Shown one piece after another: positions 38,699-46,447 of a DNA stretch of 64,000 bases. The notes below the pieces were generated by a model, which saw only the letters and a program-made list of their open reading frames with translations, had not been told where the DNA came from and searched no databases. Made by a program: the position numbers and the translations under genes. The stretch lies in assembly GCF_943192935.1 (NCBI RefSeq), contig NZ_CALPCI010000005.1, positions 1-64,000 on the forward strand, in the 5' to 3' direction. The DNA comes from Limosilactobacillus caecicola (GTDB taxonomy: Bacteria; Bacillota; Bacilli; Lactobacillales; Lactobacillaceae). Position 1 is the stretch's first letter; the number at the start of each line of letters is the position of its first letter.

Positions 38699-38772
38699 TG
38701 AGAAGAGTGGGAATCGAACCCACAACCTTCGGTTTAGAAGACCGATGCTCTATCCAGTTGAGCTATCCTCCC
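38699..38772 (-). tRNA. tRNA-Arg (anticodon TCT), prophage attachment target
   Basis: A complete cloverleaf: acceptor GGGAGGA with TCTTCTC (two G-U), D arm GCTC/GAGC, anticodon stem TCGGT/ACCGA around CTTCTAA (anticodon TCT), and T arm GTGGG TTCGATT CCCAC. CCA is not encoded. The integrase lies on the 3' side, so the att core is probably the 3' part of this gene; the other copy is off the window. Confidence 0.95.
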
Positions 38773-38930
38773 AAGCACTTCCAAATATACTGATTTTCGG
38801 TAAATTTGTCAATTCCCTGTTGAATTTAGTCCGACAAAGTTTAACTTGTTTAAGAAACGTTAAAAATAGACAGACTTTGTTACAAAATAATTGCATTTGC
38901 AATCTTTCCGACAATAATAGGAGTTAGACG

Positions 38931-39083
38931 ATGTTATTTGGGGGTGTACTAATGTTACCATTAATTGTGATCATATTAATTCTTTCATTATCCGCCGTAG
39001 CGCAATTCAAATTTTCTGGGATGCCCACAACGGAGCACTCCCGGGGAAAACACGCTGCTAGCGTTGATTCTCATAAAGCATAG
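38931..39083 (+). CDS. Small membrane protein, 50 residues
   Basis: One membrane helix (MLPLIVIILILSLSAVAQF) and a short polar tail (HSRGKHAASVDSHKA). The site AGGAG lies eight bases before the ATG. First host gene after the tRNA. Function unknown. Confidence 0.5.
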   Translation: MLFGGVLMLPLIVIILILSLSAVAQFKFSGMPTTEHSRGKHAASVDSHKA

Positions 39084-39114
39084 CCAATCTTTTTCTTTTA
39101 TCTTATCAACAGGA

Positions 39115-39150
39115 AAATGACGTTACGAATTATTTCGTAGCGCCATTTTT
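39115..39150. terminator. Bidirectional terminator
   Basis: A TACGAA/TTCGTA hairpin flanked by A- and T-runs serves the convergent genes on both sides. Confidence 0.6.
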
Positions 39151-39675
39151 CTATTCTTTGAGATTCTCTTTAATGACTCGTTCGTGCTCTTGCATAATCT
39201 CTTCCGGAGTAAGTTGAAGGTCCACCAACCCATCCTTTAATAAGAGATGCCAGGCATGGCGAAAATCCTCTTGACGGTGCGTGTAAAAGCTCGTAAACAA
39301 GAAGTATTTAATGGCGAGGTACTCCTGGTCTAAAGTTGATAATTTGGTTGCTCGTTTAGCCGTGAGTAACTGCTGATACTGCTGATCATCCATCACCACA
39401 AGGTGGGTCCATTGCTTCCGTGCACTGAAGAGTAAAAACCAGTGCACCGTTTGGACAAACCGTTGTAAGAGTTGTTCGTGAGACAATTGCTTGTCATCAT
39501 CATCCCCCACAATTGAGTAATTAATTGCAGGTTGGTACAAGTCTGCCAGTGACTGGTCACAACGAACTACAATTTCTTGCAAATGTGCAGTTGGTCCCAT
39601 CAATAAATCCCGTTGTTCAATCACTTGGTTGTCAAAGTAGATAGCGTCCTGCAGTAGTTGGGTAATGTTAAGCAT
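39151..39675 (-). CDS. Hypothetical protein, third gene of an unknown operon
   Basis: 174 residues from the ATG at 39675. Soluble, mostly helical (MLNITQLLQDAIYFDNQVIE, FSARKQWTHLVVMDDQQYQQ). The start overlaps the upstream stop. No family recognised. The three genes 39151-41498 overlap one another and must act together. Confidence 0.7.
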   Translation of the reverse strand: MLNITQLLQDAIYFDNQVIEQRDLLMGPTAHLQEIVVRCDQSLADLYQPAINYSIVGDDDDKQLSHEQLLQRFVQTVHWFLLFSARKQWTHLVVMDDQQYQQLLTAKRATKLSTLDQEYLAIKYFLFTSFYTHRQEDFRHAWHLLLKDGLVDLQLTPEEIMQEHERVIKENLKE

Positions 39676-40618
39676 CCGCAGAACTCCCCTCTGGAGCAAT
39701 CGCCAGTTCAGAGCGAACTGCCAGTGCATCACGATTATCCAAGTACCAATCCCGTAACATCTCGTAATGCAGCAACACATCAAAGAATGAATATTGCTGA
39801 TCTGGATCCGTCACTTGAAACTTCCATTGCTTGCTGTAATCATCTGGATCATATGACAAGGTCAATTGAATGTGCCGGTCCAAATTCAACATTGCTCCGT
39901 TGTTGTGCGGTAAGCTCAGCAACATAAAGTCAGTATCCGTTGTCTTCACAAACAACTTATCAATGATCGTCAAATCTAATTCTGGAGCCTGAAGTGGGAA
40001 GTCCACGCCATTCGTTGTATTCAAGATGCCGAGGTTAACGACAAAATCAAGCTTACTTTCCAAAATTTGTGAAAAATCAATTAGTGACTTAAGGGTTGCT
40101 TGAATATCCAGATCACTATAACGATCGATCTCGTTTACCATGAAGAAATTGATCAAGGCCCGGTTGCTAAAGTTAATTACTTTTTGGTTCAGGTTGATGT
40201 AAAACAATGATTCATGAGTTTCTTCTTCGGTAAAGAACGCCCCACCATGATGCGGATCTAATTCAAATTGGAAGTTAACTTCGTCACCGAGGTGCTGGCA
40301 GTTCATTGAAAAACGGTGTTCCCGTTCATTTTCATCCAGCCGCATTCCTTGAATATTGGCTAGATCCATCAGGCGGCCCATAAACAGCAAGTAATAATCT
40401 TCTGGATGATAGTGTTGAGGAAACTTCACAAAGGGTGAAGTTAAATCCAGCATAGTCAGCTTTTGGGTCGCCGTGAGTAGTTCAGCTGGGTCAGCTTTTT
40501 CTGACAATTCATTTAACAGTGCTACATATTGTTCACCAATCCGGAGTCCCGTCGTCAAAGATTCACTGAGTGCTTGAACTCGTTCGGTCGCAGTCTGCAA
40601 TACTCGTTCGTTACTCAT
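39668..40618 (-). CDS. Hypothetical protein, second gene of an unknown operon
   Basis: 316 residues from the ATG at 40618 (AGGTGG upstream). A helical N-terminus (RVQALSESLTTGLRIGEQYV) is followed by an alpha/beta region (LDPHHGGAFFTEEETHESLF YINL, LMDLANIQGMRLDENEREHR). No catalytic motif is obvious. It overlaps both neighbours. Confidence 0.7.
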   Translation of the reverse strand: MSNERVLQTATERVQALSESLTTGLRIGEQYVALLNELSEKADPAELLTATQKLTMLDLTSPFVKFPQHYHPEDYYLLFMGRLMDLANIQGMRLDENEREHRFSMNCQHLGDEVNFQFELDPHHGGAFFTEEETHESLFYINLNQKVINFSNRALINFFMVNEIDRYSDLDIQATLKSLIDFSQILESKLDFVVNLGILNTTNGVDFPLQAPELDLTIIDKLFVKTTDTDFMLLSLPHNNGAMLNLDRHIQLTLSYDPDDYSKQWKFQVTDPDQQYSFFDVLLHYEMLRDWYLDNRDALAVRSELAIAPEGSSADA

Positions 40619-41498
40619 TATCAGCCACCTGCTTTCCACCGTCTGCCTTAGCCAGGTGCTTCAAATAGTTAGCATAGAGGTTGCGGTTGGCAAGTTCAAA
40701 GTCCTCAAAACTACCAAAGGTATCCACAATACTCTTTTGTTCATAACTCAAAATCGTATTTTCCTTGGAGAGTTCCAAGACCTTTTGATTGTTTTCCTTA
40801 ATATGGGCTTTAGCGCCCCGGGCCTCTTCATTCTCGTCCTCGAGCTTACTGATTTGGTCAACAATTTCTTGCCGAGCTTCCTTATTTTTACTTGATTCAA
40901 ACAGGCCTGAACGTGAATTAGCGTCTTTTAATTCATTTTGTAATTCTGCCCGCTTTTGTTCCCGGGTAGTGGCGGAATCAATCAATTCTTGCAGGTGATC
41001 ATTTTCTGCTGAAAGCTTATTAATTGCCTCGCTATTATACTTTTTCCCCTGTTCACTTAGCTTAAATGAATCAGCTAACTTGCCATATTCGTCCTGATTA
41101 AAGGCAAACCGAATATTTAAAACATCCAAATCGCCGAATTGACGCCGGTCCCACCAATTACCAAAGTAAATCCGGTAATGGCCAGTTTGGTATTCCTCAT
41201 AGTAAAAGAACGGGTACGCCTTCCCCAAGTAGTCAATCAAATTTTCACTCAAAAAATGACTTAATTGATTCGTGAGGTTATCGACCAGGTTCATCACCCC
41301 AGCGTCGTTGGCCTGCTGCTCGCGGTGTTCAATCTCCGCTGCATACCGTTGGTTATCTAAAAGCTCATAAATTTTAGTATCTTGATGGTCGGCCACGGCC
41401 GCTTTGAGTGCACTCAGATAGTCAATCTTTTTTGCGATTGCTGAATCAATCGTTTGGCCAACATCGAGATGTCCTTGATCATATTGTTCAGTTGCCAT
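40611..41498 (-). CDS. Hypothetical coiled-coil protein, first gene of an unknown operon
   Basis: 295 residues from the ATG at 41498 (AAGGAG upstream). Residues ~1-150 look globular (FFYYEEYQTGHYRIYFGNWW); ~150-270 form a long coiled coil (NDHLQELIDSATTREQKRAE LQNEL, QISKLEDENEEARGAKAHIK). Possibly a structural or scaffold protein. No known family. Confidence 0.7.
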   Translation of the reverse strand: MATEQYDQGHLDVGQTIDSAIAKKIDYLSALKAAVADHQDTKIYELLDNQRYAAEIEHREQQANDAGVMNLVDNLTNQLSHFLSENLIDYLGKAYPFFYYEEYQTGHYRIYFGNWWDRRQFGDLDVLNIRFAFNQDEYGKLADSFKLSEQGKKYNSEAINKLSAENDHLQELIDSATTREQKRAELQNELKDANSRSGLFESSKNKEARQEIVDQISKLEDENEEARGAKAHIKENNQKVLELSKENTILSYEQKSIVDTFGSFEDFELANRNLYANYLKHLAKADGGKQVADNE

Positions 41499-41727
41499 TG
41501 CTGATATCTCCTTCGTCATTGCACATTCCATGCACACTTAGATACTACTAATTTTACTCATTCTTAATGATAATTTAAAGTTAAAGACTGATCTTGTACA
41601 CTTTCTTAAGATTTATGGACTCTAATTTGCATTTCAGAAAATTGACACCTATAATAATCGTAGTTGGATATTTTACATTTGTGGTATATTTATCCGACTG
41701 GATGTCAACGGAAAGAGGCGAATGTTG

Positions 41728-41853
41728 ATGACTTTAAGTAAACAAGAACGTAAGGAAATGGCCCGGAAGGCCATGGAAAAGCGTGGTACTAAGAAGCCAG
41801 ACGGCTCCGGTTTCGCAAAGATTGACGCTGACGCTGCCAAGCTTAATAACTAA
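41728..41853 (+). CDS. Small conserved basic protein, 41 residues
   Basis: MTLSKQERKEMARKAMEKRG is basic and helical, the end more acidic. GAAAGAGGCG precedes the ATG at 41728. Similar small proteins are common in lactobacilli; function unknown. Confidence 0.6.
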   Translation: MTLSKQERKEMARKAMEKRGTKKPDGSGFAKIDADAAKLNN

Positions 41854-41875
41854 AATTAATTTAGAAGCATAAAAA

Positions 41876-41917
41876 TGGTTTGCAATCTGGCTCTTGCCAA
41901 TTGCAAACCATTTTTTA
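41876..41917. terminator. Bidirectional terminator before miaA
   Basis: ATGGTTTGCAAT pairs with ATTGCAAACCAT, with T-runs on both strands. Confidence 0.8.
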
Positions 41918-42838
41918 TTTCTGCAGCCAGTCACGCACCGCTTGTTCAACTTCCGGAATCGTATCTTGTCCACTAACTAAGTCAAACCAATGAACCGTCA
42001 TCTTGTTACGAAACCAGGTTAACTGCCGCTTAGCATAATGTCTGGAGTCTAACTTAATTTTATCAATTGCGGCCGCTAAACTAACTTCACCGCGAAAATA
42101 CGGAAATAACTCCCGGTAACCAATTCCCTTACCAGACTGGTAGTGCTCTCCACCCTTCTGGTACAATCGCCGTGCTTCCTTGATCAATCCCTGCTTAACC
42201 ATTTGGTCAACCCGATCATTAATTCGTGAATACAGAACGGCACGCTCCGTATTTAACCCAATCAAAAAGTATTCATCTGGGGAAGCCGCCTGCGTCTGAA
42301 CAGAAAACAGTTGGCCGGTTTTTTCAATCACTTCCAGGGCCCGGATCGCCCGCCGCACGTTTGTCACCGGAATTTTAGCCGCTGCTTGGGGGTCTAATTT
42401 TGCTAGCCGTTCCCAAACAACCTGATTACCTTGCTCCGTAGCAACCTGCTGCCACTTTTGCCGAATTTCGACCGATCGTTCATCAAAGTGGTCAGCACCC
42501 AGCTGTAGATTTTCAATGAGTGCCTGGACATAAAAGCCGGTCCCACCCACAACCAACGGCAGGTGGCCCCGTTGGGTAATCTCCATAATTTGTTCATTCG
42601 CGAGTTGCTGAAAATCAGCGACGGAGAACCGTTCGTCAACATTGCGGATATTAATCAAGTGGTGTGGAACGCCAGCCATTTCTCCCGGAGTAACTTTGGC
42701 GGTCCCAATATCAAGCCCCCGATAGACCTGCATCGAATCCCCTGAAATGACCTCACCATTGAGATCCTGTGCCAGTTTGATCGATAAAGCCGTTTTACCG
42801 ACGGCTGTAGGTCCCACAATTCCAATTACTTTTGCCAT
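41915..42838 (-). CDS. miaA: tRNA dimethylallyltransferase
   Basis: 307 residues. It adds the isopentenyl group to A37 of tRNAs reading codons that begin with U. The P-loop is GIVGPTAVGKTALS at the N-terminus, followed by GDSMQVYRGLDIGTAKVT and DVDERFSVADFQ-like and VGGTGFYVQALI motifs; the tRNA-binding helix includes GIGYRELFPYFRG and SRHYAKRQLTWFRNK. Full length for the family. Confidence 0.97.
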   Translation of the reverse strand: MAKVIGIVGPTAVGKTALSIKLAQDLNGEVISGDSMQVYRGLDIGTAKVTPGEMAGVPHHLINIRNVDERFSVADFQQLANEQIMEITQRGHLPLVVGGTGFYVQALIENLQLGADHFDERSVEIRQKWQQVATEQGNQVVWERLAKLDPQAAAKIPVTNVRRAIRALEVIEKTGQLFSVQTQAASPDEYFLIGLNTERAVLYSRINDRVDQMVKQGLIKEARRLYQKGGEHYQSGKGIGYRELFPYFRGEVSLAAAIDKIKLDSRHYAKRQLTWFRNKMTVHWFDLVSGQDTIPEVEQAVRDWLQK

Positions 42839-42926
42839 AATTATTCTCCTTATCCTACAGATGACTGGAAATCTCCCCGAAAATTAGGCATAATGGAATT
42901 ATTAAATACGAAAGGAGCTTCCACTA

Positions 42927-43103
42927 ATGAAACAATTTACAAAAGGTTTTGCTCTCGGCACACTGGCCACATTAGGTGCGATTGCTAGTGGAATTATTAC
43001 GTTCCACAAGACGGTCATTGCACCAATCGAAGAAACTGAAGAAAAGTTTGACAACAACCGGCGGGCTGCTACCCGGAAGGGTCGTTCCGCTCACCAAATG
43101 TAG
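42927..43103 (+). CDS. DUF3042 family protein
   Basis: 58 residues: MKQFTKGFALGTLATLGAIA with one membrane helix, then FHKTVIAPIEETEEKFDNNR RAATRKGRS. This is a short conserved lactobacillus family found beside miaA. AAAGGAGCTTCC precedes the start. Function unknown. Confidence 0.8.
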   Translation: MKQFTKGFALGTLATLGAIASGIITFHKTVIAPIEETEEKFDNNRRAATRKGRSAHQM

Positions 43104-43124
43104 TTCTCCAGCATTCCAGTAACA

Positions 43125-43173
43125 GAAAAAGGTTCCTAGCGTTCGGTCACACCGGATGCTGGGAGCCTTTTTA
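43125..43173. terminator. Bidirectional terminator
   Basis: AAAGGTTCC...GGGAGCCTTT hairpin, T-runs on both strands, between convergent genes. Confidence 0.75.
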
Positions 43174-43175
43174 AT

Positions 43176-43598
43176 TTAATCACTGTACTTGGCTTTTTTG
43201 GTCTTACCGGTCCACTTTGAATAACCACCCTGTAAGATGTAAAGATTATCAAAACCGTGCTTACCTAAAAAGGCAGCAGCTTGGGTACTCAAAGTCATTC
43301 CTTCATCATACAAGTAGACTGGCAGGTCAGGACGTAAGTCGTCATATTGTTGAAGTAAGAAAGCCAATGGCATTGACCGTGCTCCTAAGATATGGCCACG
43401 ATCAAATTGGTTTTTCGGCCGCAAATCAATGACTTGAGCTTTGTGGATACCCTTTTGAAAGGCCTCTTCATCGATGACCGTCGCATAATGATTTCGACGC
43501 CACCGCCCCCACAAATAACTGCCTAACCAAACTAAAAGTAAGACAATTACAATGATGTCAAGAATTAACGCACCGCTACTAATTGCTGCAATAACCAA
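43176..43598 (-). CDS. Membrane-anchored rhodanese-like protein (YqhL-like)
   Basis: 140 residues. One N-terminal membrane helix (ILDIIVIVLLLVWLGSYLWG) and a rhodanese domain (VIDLRPKNQFDRGHILGARS MPL, LYILQGGYSKW). The usual catalytic Cys position reads LYDEGMTLS, without Cys, so sulfur transfer is unlikely. It follows glcK as yqhL does in Bacillus. Confidence 0.85.
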   Translation of the reverse strand: MVIAAISSGALILDIIVIVLLLVWLGSYLWGRWRRNHYATVIDEEAFQKGIHKAQVIDLRPKNQFDRGHILGARSMPLAFLLQQYDDLRPDLPVYLYDEGMTLSTQAAAFLGKHGFDNLYILQGGYSKWTGKTKKAKYSD

Positions 43599-43618
43599 AT
43601 TTGTTCCCTACTTTCTAA

Positions 43619-44599
43619 CTATTCTGCGTCCGCAAATTGGGTTGCTAATGAAGCTGCCCCAATTACACCCGCATCATTTCCTAATTCCGCTAATTTAAGT
43701 TTAGTCGAAGTTCGGACAGTTGGAAAGGCAAATTTTTCAAAATTCTTTTGAACCCGTTCCAAAAGGAAGTCTCCGGCAGCTGAAACACCACCACCAATGA
43801 CCAAGAATTCAGGGTTCAGGGTGTTACTGATGTTGGCAGCAGCCAAACCAAGGTAGTAAGTCACCTTGTCGACAACCCGGTTAGCCAGGTAATCATGATC
43901 CTTGGCTAGATCAAAGACAATCTTGGAAGTAATTTCGTCACCATTATCGATCATGGCCTTCAACTTGGAATTTCCTTCGTATTCTTCTGCGAGGTCTTGA
44001 GCTAAATGAACCACCCCAGTAGCGGAAGCATATTGTTCAAGACAACCATGATTACCACAAGTACATTGGTAACCGCCTGGTTGGACAATGATGTGCCCAA
44101 CTTCACCACCAGCACCGTTGACCCCATGGATCAACTTCCGGTTGCTAATCAGGCCACCGCCGACACCAGTTCCTAACGTGATGAAGGCCACGTCGTCACC
44201 GTCATTACCAGCACCCTTCCAGCGTTCACCAAGGCCCGCACAGTTGGCATCGTTATCCAAGGCAAACTTCAGGTGGGTTCCGTCTTCAATTTGTTCCTTA
44301 ACTGGTTGTAAAGTCTTCCAGTTTAAGTTGTAGGCACCAATCACCGTCCCGTTTTCACGATCAACGGTCCCGGGAGTTCCCATCCCGATTCCAATAAATT
44401 GGTCACGACTCATCTTGTACAGATCAATATGGTGGTTAATTGATTCGATAATGTCAGGAACAATGTGTGAACCTTCATCCAAAATGTTGGTCCGAATTGA
44501 CCACTTTTGTTGAATTTCACCTTCCGCAGTCAAAATTGCAAATTTAATGGTGGTTCCACCAAGGTCTACCCCGATTAATTTTTTATTTGTCTTTTCCAT
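43619..44599 (-). CDS. glcK: Glucokinase (ROK family)
   Basis: 326 residues. It phosphorylates glucose to glucose-6-phosphate. Visible: N-terminal phosphate motif GVDLGGTTIKFAI, ALDNDANCAGLGE, TLGTGVGGGLI, and the ROK zinc motif CTCGNHGCLEQYAS with its three Cys. It overlaps yqgQ by 17 bases, the same pair as in Bacillus subtilis. Confidence 0.97.
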   Translation of the reverse strand: MEKTNKKLIGVDLGGTTIKFAILTAEGEIQQKWSIRTNILDEGSHIVPDIIESINHHIDLYKMSRDQFIGIGMGTPGTVDRENGTVIGAYNLNWKTLQPVKEQIEDGTHLKFALDNDANCAGLGERWKGAGNDGDDVAFITLGTGVGGGLISNRKLIHGVNGAGGEVGHIIVQPGGYQCTCGNHGCLEQYASATGVVHLAQDLAEEYEGNSKLKAMIDNGDEITSKIVFDLAKDHDYLANRVVDKVTYYLGLAAANISNTLNPEFLVIGGGVSAAGDFLLERVQKNFEKFAFPTVRTSTKLKLAELGNDAGVIGAASLATQFADAE

Positions 44600-44840
44600 G
44601 TGCTTTCTTCCTTTCTACTGCCATTTTTTGTTCATAGCGATGTTCCTTTTTAAGGACGAGCTTTGCTTGTAGATACAGGTCTTTATCAATCACGTAGGCC
44701 TGATACAAGTTGTCGACCTCGAGCGCCATTAATTCGATATCCCAAATTCGCTTACCGACGTAGACGAAGATGTTAAACCGTTTCAAGAGCTGCTGAACAT
44801 CGTACAATGTACGTAGATGGACAAGCGGTTGCATTCCCAT
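44583..44840 (-). CDS. yqgQ: YqgQ family protein (DUF910)
   Basis: 85 residues from the ATG at 44840 (GGAGGGC upstream), overlapping the gluP stop as TAATG. LYDVQQLLKRFNIFVYVGKR IWDIELM is the family core. A small helical, possibly RNA-binding protein; function not established. It lies upstream of glcK. Confidence 0.85.
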   Translation of the reverse strand: MGMQPLVHLRTLYDVQQLLKRFNIFVYVGKRIWDIELMALEVDNLYQAYVIDKDLYLQAKLVLKKEHRYEQKMAVERKKAHGKDK

Positions 44841-45499
44841 TACATCGCCCTCCATAACATGATGACAATAAATACAACTAATATAGTGCCACTAAGAAAA
44901 CGCTTTATCAAGTCTATTTGACCAATTTTTGTACTTCCCAGGGCACCAGCAGCTAAAAAGCCACCAAGCAAACCGCCGAGATGCCCTGCTAAATCAACCC
45001 CTGGCATCAATAGGTCCGCCCCAATATTAAAAATTACTAAAATAAAAAATTGGCGGGCCATTTGGCGGATCATGATGTTGTCCCGGTAAACTAACCCGAG
45101 CATGATAAATGCACCAAATAGGCCAAACAGTCCGGTACTAGCACCAGCGCTAATTCCCTGAAGTGGCTGGAAAAGCATGCTGGCTAAATTCCCCGTAATG
45201 ATACTCAACAGGTAAATCACCAGCATTTTCCAATGACCAAAGAGGACTTCAACGTACATGCCGATAAAGTATAAAGTGATCATGTTGATCACGAGGTGTT
45301 GGATACCAATGTGGACAAAGCCAGCAGTAATTAGTCGCCACCACTGGCCTTGCAAGATGAGTGGCGTATATTTGGCCCCACTTTGAATCAAAACTGCGGT
45401 GTTGGTCGAACCACCTTGGATGGCCATCCAGAGATAGACCAGCACACAGATGGTAATCATCGTGACCGTCACTGGAATTTGCCGAATTGAATTTTTCAT
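44840..45499 (-). CDS. gluP: Rhomboid intramembrane serine protease
   Basis: 219 residues, six to seven membrane helices. Catalytic Ser in GASTGLFGLFGAF and His in DLAGHLGGLLGG; the WR-rich loop is LQGQWWRLITAGFVHIGIQHL. It cuts membrane proteins within the bilayer. The longer TPR-bearing form of Bacillus GluP is not present here. Confidence 0.92.
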   Translation of the reverse strand: MKNSIRQIPVTVTMITICVLVYLWMAIQGGSTNTAVLIQSGAKYTPLILQGQWWRLITAGFVHIGIQHLVINMITLYFIGMYVEVLFGHWKMLVIYLLSIITGNLASMLFQPLQGISAGASTGLFGLFGAFIMLGLVYRDNIMIRQMARQFFILVIFNIGADLLMPGVDLAGHLGGLLGGFLAAGALGSTKIGQIDLIKRFLSGTILVVFIVIMLWRAM

Positions 45500-45501
45500 C
45501 G

Positions 45502-46065
45502 TTATTCGCCTACCAACGGGACGTTAGGTCCGATCACCCTATCTACCGGAATATCGTGCTCATCAACAGGCCATTCATCATCATCCGCCACCTGAGTATT
45601 AAAGGCCAAGGCCACTTTTGGTCCACCATAGTCGGCTAAATAGCGGTCATAATAACCGCCCCCGAAGCCCAATCGTTTACCTGCCGGTGTAAAGGCAACA
45701 CCAGGGACCACCATCAAATCAATGTCATCGGGAGTAACCACTTGACCACCAACTGGTTCTAAGACCCCAAAATGACTTTCGTCAAATTCGGTGTCTTCAT
45801 CAAGCGTGACAAATTCCATCTGCCAGTTTGGTAATGTCCGTGGGACCACCACCCGTTGTCCCTTATGCCGGGCGTGCAAAATGATCGGTGCCGTATTAAT
45901 TTCGAAGGATTGGCTGATCGTAATCGCAATTGTGTCGGCATTGAACCACTCTGGTTGGTCATATAACCGCGACGCAATCTGCTTTTCTTCCTGGAGTCGC
46001 GTATTCAAATCCAATTGTTGCAGACGGGCAATATAGGCCTGCCGCATTTCTTTTTTTGTATACAT
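45502..46065 (-). CDS. fthC: 5-formyltetrahydrofolate cyclo-ligase
   Basis: 187 residues from the ATG at 46065 (AAGGAGGGG upstream). It converts 5-formyl-THF to methenyl-THF with ATP. The motif VPGVAFTPAGKRLGFGGGYY DRYL is diagnostic. Located between rpmG and gluP, as yqgN in Bacillus. Confidence 0.95.
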   Translation of the reverse strand: MYTKKEMRQAYIARLQQLDLNTRLQEEKQIASRLYDQPEWFNADTIAITISQSFEINTAPIILHARHKGQRVVVPRTLPNWQMEFVTLDEDTEFDESHFGVLEPVGGQVVTPDDIDLMVVPGVAFTPAGKRLGFGGGYYDRYLADYGGPKVALAFNTQVADDDEWPVDEHDIPVDRVIGPNVPLVGE

Positions 46066-46098
46066 GTCAAGCACCCCTCCTTGAGGTTTAACTGGAAT

Positions 46099-46147
46099 AA
46101 AAAAAGGGCGCAACAAAAGTCATCAAAACTTCTGTGGCGCTCCCCAT
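46099..46147 (-). terminator. Terminator after rpmG
   Basis: GGGAGCGCCAC ... GTTGCGCCC hairpin, then seven T on the minus strand. Confidence 0.7.
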
Positions 46148-46156
46148 AGTGAAACA

Positions 46157-46306
46157 TTACTTAGTTTCACGGTGTAAAGTAACCTTACGTTCCCGTGGGC
46201 AGTACTTCTTTAATTCAAGCCGGTCGGGATTGTGACGACGGTTCTTACTAGTTAAGTAAGTCCGTTCGTGACATTCAGTGCATTCAAGTGTGATGTTTAC
46301 ACGCAT
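46157..46306 (-). CDS. rpmG: 50S ribosomal protein L33
   Basis: 49 residues: [20 protein letters not shown], then [29 protein letters not shown]. The first Cys pair (CTEC) is present but the second has a single Cys (YCPRE), so the zinc site is incomplete. It was too short for a default gene list but is unmistakable. Confidence 0.96.
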   Translation of the reverse strand: MRVNITLECTECHERTYLTSKNRRHNPDRLELKKYCPRERKVTLHRETK

Positions 46307-46447
46307 TGTCTTGGCCTCCAAACTTATTTTTATTTTTAACGAGAATACGTTATATCTTTACGTAACCCTAACTCGTACAACTATATCATTAATTTTACTA
46401 TTTGACCAGTTTTTTACCAAACTTTGTTAAGGATTTTTCCTTGACAC

